Positions 33,158 to 44,690 are shown, counted from the first letter of the stretch. The stretch: 64,000 nt of DNA from Epiperipatus broadwayi (GCA_028023455.1 JAQFVV010012419.1:1002501-1066500), one strand, 5' to 3'. Made by a program: numbers and translations. Notes: a model not told the origin generated them from the sequence alone.

Positions 33158-35689
33158 TAGTAACTGTTTTTCCATCTTGGAGCTCCGTATACGATTATAA
33201 ATATTAATAAAATTTCTTTGCTTTATTTAGAGAGCACATTTTATTCTTCTTTTTGACTCTGATGTGCAGTATTTTGCATAATAAAATATTTTCTCAACAT
33301 AATACTAAAAGTTACAAAATTTTACAATATATTAAATTTTGACCTTAAAGCATCAAACTAATTAGATTTTATTTTCTTGATATTAAGATCATTATTATGT
33401 TTGTATAAAAGAAAAAAAGTTAAAGTAAAGAAAAAACAGAGCATATTTAATAACAAAGAAAGTCAGACATTTTGCTATTTATTTTAAAAATAAAAATACT
33501 GTGTTTTTCTTCTTATTCTCATTACTTCAATGAATGCGTAAGTGAACATATACTTAGTAAAATATATCTCCTCAATATATTATTAATAATTATATTACTA
33601 TTTAAAATTTTATTTATACTATCTTTATTTATGCGTATTGCACATGTAAAAAAAGTCTAAAGTGTAAATGTACATGTTGAAAAATACTGTACATGTGCAA
33701 TTCAATAAACAACAAAATATTCTATTATAATAATTGTTTATGAACAGAACGTGGGCTATTGCGATCTATATACCAGAGGTGTCCAAGATATCGTCAAACG
33801 TAGATCGCAAGGTATCTGGAAGTCAACCACATAATTTCCTTTTTTTTTGTAAAATTTGCATTTAATTTATTTTAATATAATTCTAAAACAATATTTTCAT
33901 TTTCTTTTCTTGAATTTTTTTTAAAATTCAAGACCAGTTTTAGAAAATAATTATTTATAGACAATTTAAAATTGTAATTTAATAAATATTTTATAAAGTG
34001 ACATGGACAAATTATAATACTAGAGAAAGCTGAGGTAATTTAACCTTTTGTCTGATGAATTTTCTTATTGGCCAGAGTAAAAATTTGAGTGATTTGATTA
34101 GTTAAATATGGATCTAGCCAGTTTTCTTTCTGAAATATATTAATGTACAATAAGCAGAATTGTTTTAATTTAGTTTCTAAAAATTGAATCATTTTACATT
34201 CAAATTGGTTAAATGTAACGAAAATTTTAAAATAATGTTAATAACCGAAGAAAAACATGAAAAATAACCTGCAGTAAAATAAAGAAATTATATTTCAACC
34301 AAACAGTACGTGAAAACGCCGGTGATTTCTTGTGTCTTAGAAATTATGATAGCTGATTATTCACTTCTGTTGTCTTTTCTTCATCTAAAATTAAATAGTT
34401 TAAATAAAAATCTAGATCTAGCCACATTATTAATCAATATAGTGTAAAAAGTAATCATAAAATCCATAAATATTTATGAAAAATAGTTGCGTTTTGCTAG
34501 CTATCATTGAATGTCATTGATATGCAAATAGCGGTCAACGTTATTTACTTGTCTTGAATAGTGGTTCAGCACTATTCAATTTTCCTGGATTATTATTCTT
34601 GTAAAATTTTTGAATCAAGCTTTATATTTAGGTAAATTAATATAAAAACTTAATTATGAATGTAACAAATTATGAGAAATATATTTATTTACGTTCAAAA
34701 TCTATTATGAAAGCATAAAACACTTTGGTTTGATTTCTAATTTTGACAGTTAGAAATGCCTGGAGAATAATAGCCAAAGTTGACAGTCAGTGTCTTGTGG
34801 CACTTTATAAAGGAAAAGAGGTAAGACTATATATAATAAACCGCAATCAGAAATTAGTTTTTTGCAAAATATATTGCCAATAACGGATTTTTGGGGGATT
34901 AAAATTTAAATACCAATAAAACTACGAATTTATGATAAAATAGTGAAAATGTGACCAAAAATGGCTAATAAATCGTGAAAAATTTTTTGGCTTGCAGTTT
35001 GAAGTCCTGAAAAAAACATAGTCGTCCTCAGATACACTTTCACCAAAAAAGATACCCCAAATATCTAAAAGTTTGGCCATCCCCGCTATATATATTTGAA
35101 TGCAAAGGAGACTTAAAACAAAATATAGCTTAATTCAGAACTACTCTGTATTGTCAATACAACATTTTTAATGAATTTATCAGAAAAATCAATACTAAAG
35201 TAAATTATAAAAATATCTTTAGAAACAAAGCTATCTTTTTGGAATTATTTGTCTTGATTTCTATAGCAAAAAATTTATTTAAAGCAATATTTTATGAAAG
35301 ACAGATTGATAGTTATCAGGTCCATTTATATATCTTGAATTTTAATACGACTATATATCAAACAATTATTTTTGAAATTGCTTATCACAACAAATCTAAA
35401 AAATTTAACAAAATCTAAACCCATTCCTTCTAAAATATATTTTATAGAAGGATCAAACCTATGAAATGTATTTAACAATTCTTCTAATTATTCTTTTCGA
35501 TTTCAAACAATCAACATATCTAACAAACAACGTTAAATATATATAATCATAATTAATAATTTTCTCTTCCAAATCATTAATTTAAACTTTAGAAATTAAA
35601 ACAAAAATAGTATAGCTTATTATCTATCTTCTTTAATTTTATAAATCAAGATTAAAGCAGAGGAAAAAAGTTATTTTAAATAGTTTATT
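33158..35689. other. Intron or intergenic sequence, no element recognised
   Basis: AT-rich. A string CAGAGGTGTCCAA at about 33772 resembles a hAT-type terminus, but no partner end was found. The stretch 35340-35690 may contain decayed Penelope-like sequence upstream of the fragment that follows. Confidence 0.45.
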
Positions 35690-35890
35690 TAATAATACAA
35701 AAAAACATTTGATAAGAATATCATTCCTGGAATACTTTCTATTACTTCTTCATTTTGTAAGAAATTATATATAGGACAAAGTAATATAAGGTTAAATGAA
35801 GAATAAAAGATCATAAAAATGGAATAAAAAATAAATATCTTCAAGTTCTGCATTATATATCAACTAAACAAATACAGGCCATAATATTAT
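35690..35890 (+). mobile_element. Penelope-like element remnant, GIY-YIG core (third lineage)
   Basis: The plus frame at 35756 reads CKKLYIGQSNIRLNEE, matching the GIY-YIG nuclease core with an intact YIG-type 'LYIGQS' block preceded by a cysteine. After a stop it continues KIIKME in place of the expected arginine/histidine half. Upstream IIPGILSIT fits the 'PgIY.I.C' lead-in of Penelope endonucleases. It shares no obvious nucleotide identity with the other Penelope copies here. RT motifs were not recognised. Confidence 0.55.
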
Positions 35891-36275
35891 GCTAGAGCTG
35901 GCTGTTTGCCTTCTTTGAAAAGAATGAAATAAAAAAAAAATTAAATAATTTTTTTTATTAAATATTTATTACACTGAAGCTATTAACTTATTTAAAAGTT
36001 CTTTTGATAATAAAGATAATTAAGATGGAATTGGGAATTATGGGAAATTTATATAGTAGAAAAACATTTGTTCCTTTGCATTTGAGAAGATTGCTTCCAT
36101 AATAAAGTTGTGAAAAATATTAGTTTTTAAATTTTTGACCAGTTTTATTTAATTCTGAATTTGGTGTCATTTATTTTTATTGTCTAGTTTAGCTTTTAAT
36201 AGTTTATATTTTTAGAAATTTCTAATAGATGTAAATGTATCCCATAATTCATTTTAAATAATGATTCATGATTAC

Positions 36276-36388
36276 CTCATTAATATGGATGCAAGCATCA
36301 ATGAAGGCTAAAAGTGTATGCCTGTAACTTTTCTTCCATGGTGGAATAATTCCAAATTCTATTTTGCTAACTTTTGAAGTTGATTCGT
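36276..36388 (-). CDS. POLRMT: Exon, POLRMT-like N-terminal region (first visible exon)
   Basis: Minus strand, 113 nt: two bases completing a split codon, then 37 codons, ending phase 0. Acceptor TTTTTTATTTCAG precedes 36388 and donor GTAATC follows 36276. Only one of three frames is open, reading ESTSKVSKIEFGIIPPWKKS and ending LLAFIDACIHINE. The last part is an alpha-helical repeat leading into VGAAHSVLLAYS of the next exon. Earlier exons, including the mitochondrial targeting end, must lie at higher coordinates. The exon candidate at 58.4 kb ends in phase 0 and so cannot splice directly to this one. Confidence 0.65.
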
Positions 36389-36797
36389 CTGAAATAAAAA
36401 ACAATCAAAACATTATGTTAAAAAAAAAAAAAATTATTCTATAAAATACTAAAAAAAAAATGATTCTGATATACTGTAGTAAAGGATTGACAAAAAAACA
36501 AATGAAAAATCTTCTAATCACATGAAGCAATCAATTAAGTAAAATCATAATAAAATAAAAACTTTGAATTGCTGGGAAATTTTAAAAAATAACAAGCGGA
36601 AACTCGCATGGTATGAGTTTAGAATAAAATTAAAAAGATTATAAGAGAATTAAATATACCAAAAAAAAAAAAGACAATTATTGAAGAAACTGATCTGGAC
36701 ATCTTTTTTAGAGAAAGATATTAAGAGAGAAGAAATTAAAAAAAGAAAATAAATAAGATGATGGAAAAGATTTATATTCAGGAAGATAATCTATAAT
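36389..36797. other. Intron sequence upstream of the RTE insertion
   Basis: A-runs near 36421 and 36661; no exon recognised. The RTE element lies just beyond, on the strand opposite to the host gene. Confidence 0.5.
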
Positions 36798-36808
36798 AAT
36801 ATAAATAA

Positions 36809-36971
36809 GGCTGCAGAAAGGAGTTTGCTATTAACTGAAAGGAGACCCTTTGATTCCTCTTGGAGGCCTTAAAGGAACCGAGCAGGGCAAATTCCTAATG
36901 TCCACTCCATACGTTCTTGTCGTTGCAGCTGTTATTACTATATGTTTATTCATATAGTATACGAACATGGA
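36809..36971 (+). ncRNA. HDV-like self-cleaving ribozyme candidate at the RTE 5' end
   Basis: A double pseudoknot can be drawn. P1: GGCUGCA (36809-36815) with UGCAGCU (36924-36930), 7 bp with one G-U. P2: UCCAU (36906-36910) with AUGGA (36967-36971). P3: ACG/CGU (36911-36913, 36921-36923) with a 7-nt loop. P4: UACUAUAUG/CAUAUAGUA (36936-36944, 36951-36959). J4/2 contains CGAA at 36962-36965, fitting the C-N-R-A catalytic consensus. The long insertion between P1 and P2 is closed by a 10-bp helix (36819-36828 with 36887-36896). Cleavage 5' of G36809 would free the exact element 5' end. HDV-like ribozymes at the 5' ends of R2 and RTE elements are established in other animals. Activity here is untested. 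Confidence 0.78.
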
Positions 36972-37100
36972 TGGGCTGCTCACCAACACGCATTAGCCAG
37001 CGTGGTGAGTTTATTGGCTTTTTACCTCTGAGTTTAAGATCAAGAAACACCATGGTCTTTCTTCTCAGTGCCTGATAAGGCAGAATGAATGTTTGTGTAA

Positions 37101-40088
37101 ATGATAAAGATTTTTCCCAATTATACAATTATGACAGACAAAAATAAAGCATGGCCCTTAATCCCAGGAGGCTGTAAAGTCACCAACCAAGGCAGCGGTT
37201 GGTGGCCGAAGGCAGAGGGTGCTAAGAATATCCTGGAGGCGGACCCAGGCTGCCATTTGATGACGACTTTTTATTTAGGTACTTACAACTGCAGATCACT
37301 TTCAAGTGAAGGAAGATTGCAAGAATTAGAAGAAGAACTCTCTTATATTAAATGGGATATTATTGGACTTTGTGAAGTTAGAAGAAAAGGTGAAGAGACA
37401 ATTGATTTAAAAAGTGGACATATGCTCTATTATAAAGGCACAAATATTGGAAATACAAGTGGAGTAGGATTCATTATAAATAAAAAGTGGAAGAACAATA
37501 TTGTGGAGATTGATGGTGTATCAGACAGAGTGGCAAGATTAGTTATACAACTTAATAGCAGATACCAAATGCAGATAAGTCAGGTTTATGCCCCAACAAG
37601 TTCTCACAGTGTTGAAGTAGTAGAAGATTTTTATATGGATGTACAAAAGGCTTTTGATCAGAGTAAACAACATTTTAAAATTGTTATGGGAGATTTTAAT
37701 GCTAGAATTGGTAAACAAATGAAAGATGAAAGTGTTGTAGGTAATTTTGGTTATGGTAATAGAAATGAGAGAGGACATAGACTTGTGGAGTTTGCAGAGA
37801 AGGAAAAACTTTATATTATGAATTCTTTTTTTGAGAAAAATGTTAGAAGGAAATGGACATGGAAGCATCCAAATGAAGGTACAGCAGAATTGGATTATAT
37901 TTTGACTAACAGGAAATACATATTTCAAGATTGTAATGTTCTTAATAAATTTAACACAGGAAGTGATCATCGATTAGTAAGGGGTAAGATACATGTTAAT
38001 GTAAAACTAGAGAGACAAAAATTATTAAGAAAAACTATATTTACAGTTGATATTCCTAATCTTCAGAAACATTCTAATGAATTTAAATTAGAACTTACAA
38101 ATCGGTTTCAAGTATTAGTAGATTTTGAACATGATTCAGATTTGAATGAAATTAATATGAAAATAACTGATACACTTTTAAAAACTGCAACAAAGATAGC
38201 TGGTAGAAAAAAGCAGCAATTGACTAATAAAATTTCTACTGAGACTAGAGAACTTATGAAGAAAAGAAGGAATATGAAGATATGCAAGAATGATGCATTA
38301 AAAAGAATTGAATATCTCGAATTTTGTAAAATGGTGCGGAAAAGAGTTGAAAATGATATAAGAAAGTATAACTGTGAACTAGCAAGAAAAGCTGTAGAAG
38401 AAAATAAAAGTCTTAAGAATGTAAAACAACATTTTGGTATTGGTAGGAAATTTATATCTGCAATAAGGAAAAAAGATGGAATTATTACTAAAAAGAGGGA
38501 TGACATTATGAAATTGGTAGAAGATTTTTATCAAGAATTATATAGTAATAAAGAACAAGTACCTCCTATATCTATTACATCTTCCGAATTGCCCAGAATT
38601 TTAAATGAAGAAGTGAGAAATGCAATTAAATGTATGAAAAAAGGAAAGGCTCCAGGTAATGATGGAATTATAATTGATATATTAAAAGAAGCAGGTGAAG
38701 AAACAGAAAAAATATTAGCAAAGTTATATACCAAATGTCTAAATGATAAAGATGTACCGGATGATTGGAAGAATGCAGTAATAATATTAATATTTAAAAA
38801 AGGTGATAAAGAAGATATTAGAAATTACAGACCTATCAGCCTTTTATCAGTTTTATATAAAATTTTTACCAAGATAATTACAACTCGTCTACAGAGAACC
38901 TTGGATTTTCACCAACCAAGAGAACAAGCTGGATTTAAAAGTGGTTTTAGTACAGTAGATCATATCCAGGTATTGAGAGAAGTTATAGAAAGGACAAATG
39001 AATATGAGTTGTCATTATGTTTTGGATTTGTAGATTATGAAAAGGCATTTGATTCTATAAACATTTCTTCAGTGATTAAAGCATTGGATCATCAAGGTAT
39101 AGATCCAGGATATTGTCATATTTTAAAGAATATTTATAAAAATGCAACAGCAACAATTAGATTACATAATGATACTGGGAAAGTCAACATTGAGAAAGGT
39201 GTAAGACAAGGTGACTCCATATCTCCAAAACTTTTTACAGCAGTGCTGCAAGAAGTATTTTGTGGATTAAAATGGGAAACTAAAGGAGTGAAAGTAAATG
39301 GAGATTATTTAAGTCATTTAGATTTCGCAGATGATGTAGTTGTTTTTGCAAATAATGCTTCCGAGCTGCAGGAAATGTTGCAGGAGTTATCAGATGAAAG
39401 TAGGAAAGTAGGACTAAAGATAAATGTTAATAAGACTAAAGTAATGTTTAATCGATTTGCTCAAAATATGAAAATAAAGATTGATTATGATGAATTAGAA
39501 GAAGTTAAGAGTTACAAATACCTTGGTCAGATTATTAATACAGATGGAAACATAATAGAGGAAATTAATCATAGAATTAAACTTGGTTGGAGTGCTTTTG
39601 GTAGAAATAACTTGATATTAAAAGGAAATATGCCTATGTGTTTGAAAAGAAAGGTTTTTAACAAATGTGTTTTACCAGTTCTTACTTATGGATCTGAGAC
39701 TTGGACACTTAATAGAAGATCAATACAGAGACTTCAGACCACTCAAAGAAGTATGGAGAGATGTATGTTGGGAGTAACAAGAAGAGATCGAAAACGCAAT
39801 GTATGGGTAAGAGAACAAACAGGTGTTACTGACCTCATTGAAAAAATTAAAAGATTGAAGTGGAGTTGGGCTGGACATATTGCTAGAAGAGATGATAATA
39901 GATGGACAATTGAAATTTTAAACTGGATTCCAAGAGATTGTAAAAGACCCAGAAGGAGACCACATGTAAGATGGATGGATGAAATAAGAAAATGTGTAGG
40001 GGTGATGTGGAGAAGAGAAGCTAAAGATCGGAGAAGATGGATTAGACTTGGAGAGACCTTCATCCTGCAGTGGATTGATAATGGTTGA
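37101..40088 (+). CDS. RTE ORF: endonuclease-reverse transcriptase polyprotein
   Basis: 995 codons, ATG at 37101 directly after an in-frame TAA (37098-37100), TGA at 40086-40088. Residues 1-55 match no known domain. The endonuclease covers about 57-300: GTYNCRSL (N63), GLCEVRRKG (E92), [17 protein letters not shown] (D198, N200), [18 protein letters not shown] (D289, H290). RT at about 505-775: [21 protein letters not shown] (D645), [13 protein letters not shown] (from 700), [11 protein letters not shown] (F742-A-D-D745), YKYLGQI. The C-terminus has [20 protein letters not shown] and [11 protein letters not shown], a conserved RTE-family region of unknown role. All catalytic residues are present with no stop or frameshift, so activity is plausible. 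The start could instead be a later ATG (37131 or 37260). Confidence 0.96.
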   Translation: MIKIFPNYTIMTDKNKAWPLIPGGCKVTNQGSGWWPKAEGAKNILEADPGCHLMTTFYLGTYNCRSLSSEGRLQELEEELSYIKWDIIGLCEVRRKGEETIDLKSGHMLYYKGTNIGNTSGVGFIINKKWKNNIVEIDGVSDRVARLVIQLNSRYQMQISQVYAPTSSHSVEVVEDFYMDVQKAFDQSKQHFKIVMGDFNARIGKQMKDESVVGNFGYGNRNERGHRLVEFAEKEKLYIMNSFFEKNVRRKWTWKHPNEGTAELDYILTNRKYIFQDCNVLNKFNTGSDHRLVRGKIHVNVKLERQKLLRKTIFTVDIPNLQKHSNEFKLELTNRFQVLVDFEHDSDLNEINMKITDTLLKTATKIAGRKKQQLTNKISTETRELMKKRRNMKICKNDALKRIEYLEFCKMVRKRVENDIRKYNCELARKAVEENKSLKNVKQHFGIGRKFISAIRKKDGIITKKRDDIMKLVEDFYQELYSNKEQVPPISITSSELPRILNEEVRNAIKCMKKGKAPGNDGIIIDILKEAGEETEKILAKLYTKCLNDKDVPDDWKNAVIILIFKKGDKEDIRNYRPISLLSVLYKIFTKIITTRLQRTLDFHQPREQAGFKSGFSTVDHIQVLREVIERTNEYELSLCFGFVDYEKAFDSINISSVIKALDHQGIDPGYCHILKNIYKNATATIRLHNDTGKVNIEKGVRQGDSISPKLFTAVLQEVFCGLKWETKGVKVNGDYLSHLDFADDVVVFANNASELQEMLQELSDESRKVGLKINVNKTKVMFNRFAQNMKIKIDYDELEEVKSYKYLGQIINTDGNIIEEINHRIKLGWSAFGRNNLILKGNMPMCLKRKVFNKCVLPVLTYGSETWTLNRRSIQRLQTTQRSMERCMLGVTRRDRKRNVWVREQTGVTDLIEKIKRLKWSWAGHIARRDDNRWTIEILNWIPRDCKRPRRRPHVRWMDEIRKCVGVMWRREAKDRRRWIRLGETFILQWIDNG

Positions 40089-40116
40089 TAATGATGATGA
40101 TGATGAATATAAATAA

Positions 40117-41228
40117 AATTGCCTTCTACTAAAAATATAAATATTGATAAACTATGAATTTTTGTTCCTTTACAGAATGTAAAGATCAGCAATATTTCTC
40201 TGTGTTTTCATGTCTTTGATTTAAATTGTTTACAAAATTTTTACTATTTATAGCTTTGTTTTCTTTTTTTAGCATATAATATTTATCCCTCCTCCTTTAC
40301 AATACATATAAATTTAGGATTGGTTGACAGATTTATTAATAATTTTTGTATTAAAGTTATCAAGCAAGACAGTTTATCATTCAATTTAATATATAAAACA
40401 TTCTGCATCATAGATGAAAAAGATCCACTTAGAGTAAAATGTATGTTATTTCAAAGAAAAATAAATGATGTTTAAAAAAAAACATCACATGCAATTTTTC
40501 CTATTACAGTAAAAAAAAAAAAAATCTACAGCTATTTTTGTAGATTCACTGCAAACAGAAATGTAAATGAGATCTCTGATACATTTAATATTTTGCTTTC
40601 TAAAATCAGAAATAAACAGCTAATACTATTAGGATAAGATGTACTTGCAACCCTTACAAAATAAAAATAGATGAAAAAGATGCTGATGAAGAAAGCCAAG
40701 AACTTAAAAACTAATAATAATTTGAATTATCTTGATGATAACAAGAATCAGTCAAAGAAAAGTCATTGATTTCATATTACGTTGAAACCAATAAATCAAT
40801 GCCCATTGAATATAATAAGGTACTTCATTTAAATTAGCTACAATAAATATTTAAAGCTTGACAACTATCAAAACAATATTAAACTTCATATAAGAACACC
40901 CATGACATGCAATATATAGATATCATTTTTTTTTTTTATATATATATGTAAGACTAAGCATGAGATCATTCACACAATACCCTTAAATAATCTATCCTGA
41001 AAAGGAAATCAATCATTATTATGACTATGCACAATTTTTGAATTAATCGCCAATCTTTCAGTAATATCAGCCATTTTCTTCAGGTTTATTCTAAATTCAA
41101 ACTTTTTAAAAATAATATAATTATTGTGTTCTAAGCAGTGAATAAAACATGTATGTAATTGTATTTGAAAAGCCATAGAATGAAAATTCAAGTTCTTTCC
41201 TCACATCTAATTTATTATTAGCGCAAAG
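40117..41228. other. Gene-free AT-rich stretch
   Basis: No exon or repeat recognised; A-run near 40511 and TATATATA near 40938. Confidence 0.5.
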
Positions 41229-41487
41229 CAATAAACCTAAAGCGTGTGTGGTTGAAAATTCGAAGGTAGGGATCTCTACAGGTTTTAACCACAAGCTTAC
41301 ACATTGGAAGAAAAGAGGGGAACCTTCTTTACTTCAACCTACTTTCTATATAAATAGGTAAAGCTGAAGCGGTTAGATCTGAGAGCGTGAAGCTATTCAA
41401 TACTTCACTGATTAAATCCACAATTCCTATTATACATTAGTACTCTACCTTCGCAATTTTCAACCACACATGCTTTAAGTTTATTGC
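41229..41487. mobile_element. MITE-like element with ~40-bp terminal inverted repeats
   Basis: The left end AATAAACCTAAAGCGTGTGT followed by GGTTGAAAATTCGAAGGTAG (41229-41268) is inverted at 41447-41487 with few mismatches. The 259-bp element has no coding capacity. Its centre contains GAGAGCGTGAAG (near 41381), the same 12-mer as in the 32.7-33.2 kb foldback, suggesting related families. Flanking duplications were not clear. Confidence 0.75.
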
Positions 41488-42083
41488 CTTAGTAAATATT
41501 ACTTACGTAATCAATGTGCATTAAATAAATTTAGAATGTTATTATAAAATTATATTTCTCACTTATAACAACTGGCTACTTGTGCAACAGAACTGAATCA
41601 AGTTTTACACTTTTATGCAATAAACTAAAACAATTTTTGAACTTACTTAATTTTGTCTCAGAGTTCTTTGTATTCAAAGTTGATTCATTAGCTTCACTCA
41701 ATGTTGAATGTCTGCAAGCTAAAACAAATTTATTTATTTTTAATCAAAATATCATTTATTAAATGCAGTATTAATTAAAAATGCTCTGAGCATTGTGGAG
41801 AGAAACTGACTCAAAAGCTAGGGTTCCTTAATTCATTATCAGCTGAAAAACAAAATACCACCAATGGAATTGTTATGCTTAACTTAACATTTGGTGACTT
41901 TTTGACCTAAAAAAAATCATAATTGGACAATCAACATGCAATCCTTGGAGTAAGAACAAAAGCCATCTCTACTGTATGTTCAACCTCAGATGCCTTAAAT
42001 TTGGTGAAAAAAAAAAACAGCTTATCAGCTGCTGCAAATTCACATTTTAAATTTTAAAAACATATTCAACAGTACAATAAAAG
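41488..42083. other. Gene-free AT-rich stretch
   Basis: Nothing recognised; the plus frame 41580-41762 lacks splice borders and recognisable domains. Confidence 0.5.
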
Positions 42084-42385
42084 TAATTTAAGACAAACCA
42101 CTAAACATCACATGATCACTATCTCATACTAGCACAATAATTGTTATTAAACAATTTAGAGCTGGAGGGTTGCATTGGATCCTAAGATCTAGGTGTAGTA
42201 CTCTCAGATCCAAGGCTCCTCACTGATGAAAGCCAGAAACTAGTCTGGGGATATTGGATGAGTAGGCACTAGATAGGGATTTTATGCACAAGCCTTCTGG
42301 CATCCACTGATTGCTCTTGTTAGCACAAGATGGCACTACTATATGGAGAGTTTTGCTTTGTTTTGAATTGTTTAATTTAAGACAA
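42084..42385 (+). mobile_element. Hammerhead-family element, stem II deleted, 13-bp duplication
   Basis: TAATTTAAGACAA at 42084-42096 and 42373-42385 flanks 276 bp starting ACCACTAAACATCACATG. The ribozyme region (42208-42259, plus) has intact stem I and CUGAUGA...GAAACUAGUC. The segment between core halves is only AAGCCA, so stem II cannot form and the copy should be inactive. The right end matches the family terminus GGAGAGTTTTGC. Confidence 0.85.
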
Positions 42386-44320
42386 CTATGAGTATTTGAA
42401 TAAATTCAAAAAATAAACTTTAGCATAAAGAAATAGATGTTATAATCAATTGTTCACAAAAAAACTTTTTTTTAAATTTATCATTATATAAAAAATAAAA
42501 CCAAAGTGATCATTAAATGAAGTAATCATCAACTTAGATCGAATGATTTCAGCAAAAATTAGCTGGAATATAACATTTCCATTCAATTGACAATCCCGAA
42601 GTATTTTGCCTTTTTTTTAGCCCTTGAGTTAGCCAACTTATCTCTGCACTGAAATGTCCAATGAGTTTCTCAGAGCATTGAGTTCATCAACAAATCGGAA
42701 TAATGCATATATGATTATAAAATGGAGAACAAGTTTGACCATAATTGATACTCTATTGTGTTTTGTTTTTGCTAAGAAAAAAAAAGAAGTCTAAATTAGC
42801 TTACGAAGAAATCATTAAAGTATACAGTTGCTTATTTTATAAAGCCCCATTGGTTCAAAATCTTAAGATATATGAAATTTCCAAACAGTTAATTTGAGCA
42901 GAAGGATAAGCAATTGACAGATGAATGTAAAGCCGTCACTCGGCTTTGGAATATTTTCGGCATGGACTTAATTTGAAACAAATTCATCTGTTAAGGTAAA
43001 AATAGTTTTGAATGTAATGTATAAAAAGAGTATGTAGAATATTTTGATAAAAATAAATGCATGTGGATGAAAAAAGTAGAATTGATGAATATAGTTCTCA
43101 ACAATTAAAACACTTCTTTTGTTTATAATACAAAAGAAAATAAAAGTATTATTTTATTAAATAAAATAAAAAATACATTTCATATTATCAGAGCAGATCA
43201 GATAGTGAAAAATAAATTCTCAATACAAAAAAAACATGTAAATAAATATTCTAAGATTAAAACTCAATAAGTATAAAAAAATAATTTTACATATTATTAA
43301 ATATGGTTTGTAAACTTCACAGTTCATCTACTTATTACATAAATTGCTGCATATGTTTCATGCATATTCCAAATTCCAATACTTAGACAATATAATCAGA
43401 AGACAGATTCAAGATGAGTGTTCAATGAGTGTTTGTATGAACAACAATGAAATCCGTAAATCTGCTAATCAATTGTGTTTATTTTATACTGGTGATTTAG
43501 AAAATTAAAAAAGGAATGTTTACAGGGATGAAAAAAACTTTTTTCCTCTCTAAATGGCAGAAAGTATTCAAATGAAGGTAAGGCAAAAACTCTTCTAAAA
43601 ATTAAAAACAACCTGAGAAGCAAAATAATCTCTACTAAACTATGCATAAAATAGATGATATACACAAGAGTTAACTTCAGAATTATCAACTTGCTATATC
43701 CCAAGAGTATTAATTAGATAAGAGGCAGCAGAGCATCCATAACTTTCAATAAATTAACACCCGTTTACTAACAAAATAATTTATTTTACAATAATAAATA
43801 TGAATAAATAAAAAATAATTTGGAATTCCATAAAAAATAAATAGTCTATTATTAATATTCTAGTTGCATATTTCATTTCTTACCCACACATACAAATATT
43901 ATAAGCAACATTGTGTTTTAATTAATCTTTTACTCACATGTGCTTGTTAGTTATATGTATATATATGTGTGTGTGTGCTTTCCAGAACAAATATGCTTCT
44001 GGAAATTCAATATTTTATTTTAGACGACAATCTGTTATTAAAAATAAACGGATCATACTCTAAGTTTTCTTTGTGCTTACTCAGGCAGTAATTAGCCATC
44101 TCTCTGCCTACCTTAGCTTTAAATTGAGGTTTATATATGAGTTCAACTTTTCAATATAAATGGTTAATTTACACAACAGTCTGTTTATTATACTTGCAAA
44201 TTATTAGTATTAGCATATGAAAATATTTTTCTAGAATATATTAAAATTAAGATAATAAATTCAAGAACAATCTATATGTATTTATTTATAAAATCCACTT
44301 TATTTACAATCAATATTAAT
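42386..44320. other. Gene-free AT-rich stretch
   Basis: A small perfect hairpin, AAAGCCG-TCACT-CGGCTTT, lies near 42931-42949, and a TG run near 43962-43979. No coding exon was recognised; the minus frame 43465-43704 lacks splice support. Confidence 0.5.
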
Positions 44321-44329
44321 TTATAATAT

Positions 44330-44690
44330 GTACAAACAATAGTAGCAAACTTTCCATACAGTCATGCCACACTGTACAAGTCATAGTAATCAATGGATGC
44401 TAAAAGGTTTGTGCATAAAATTCCTATCTAGTGCCTATTCAACCAATATCCCCAGCCTAGTTTCTAGCTTGTGGCTATCATCAGTGAAGAGTTTTGGATC
44501 CGAAAGCACTGCACCTAGATCTTTGGATTTAACGCAATCCTACAGCAGTCATATTTTACCTATTTAATTAACTATGCAAAACGAAAATAATAATATTTTC
44601 AATCCAAGTTAATTCATTTGTATAGTTATACAGATCTGAACCCAGTACAGTGCCTATAAATTTTGGTAATCATGTGATGTTTTAGTGGTT
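44330..44690 (-). mobile_element. Older near-complete hammerhead-family element
   Basis: About 360 bp aligns with the 14-kb unit from the AACTTTCCATACAG block through the ribozyme to ATCATGTGATGTTTTAGTGG, with roughly 20 percent divergence. Flanks show similar TAATATGTACAAA (left) and TAATATACAAAA (right) strings, possibly a decayed duplication. This copy keeps the full right half of the unit that the foldback copies have lost. Confidence 0.75.
44441..44499 (-). ncRNA. Relict hammerhead ribozyme with compensatory stem II change
   Basis: Core CUGAUGA and GAAA are kept. Stem II is UAGC-CACAA-GCUA where other copies have UGGC-CACAA-GCCA: a G-C pair replaced by A-U on both strands. Stem I keeps six core-proximal pairs through G-U wobbles. 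The cleavage triplet reads GGC instead of GUC, so this copy should not cleave now. Confidence 0.65.

Larger units (their letters stand above)
36798..40116 (+). mobile_element. Full-length RTE-clade LINE with 11-bp target-site duplication
   Basis: AATATAAATAA at 36798-36808 and 40106-40116 is a perfect target duplication. The element, 36809-40105 (3297 bp), begins GGCTGCAG and ends in a TGATGATGATGATG tail, the short-repeat 3' end typical of the RTE clade. It carries a ~290-bp 5' UTR whose start folds as an HDV-like ribozyme, one long uninterrupted ORF, and almost no 3' UTR. RTE elements use target-primed reverse transcription and mobilise SINEs in some lineages. Intact ORF plus perfect duplication means recent insertion. 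It is antisense to the POLRMT-like gene. Confidence 0.95.

Noticed and set aside
33772-33785. CAGAGGTGTCCAA resembling a hAT transposon end
   Set aside because: No inverted partner or 8-bp duplication was found in the window; the string alone is too short.
37539-38734. Long minus-strand frames inside the RTE gene
   Set aside because: They are complementary shadows of the intact plus-strand ORF and have no domains of their own.
42931-42949. Perfect 7-bp hairpin AAAGCCG/CGGCTTT
   Set aside because: Histone-type stem-loop and terminator-like roles were considered, but loop and flanks do not match and no gene adjoins it.
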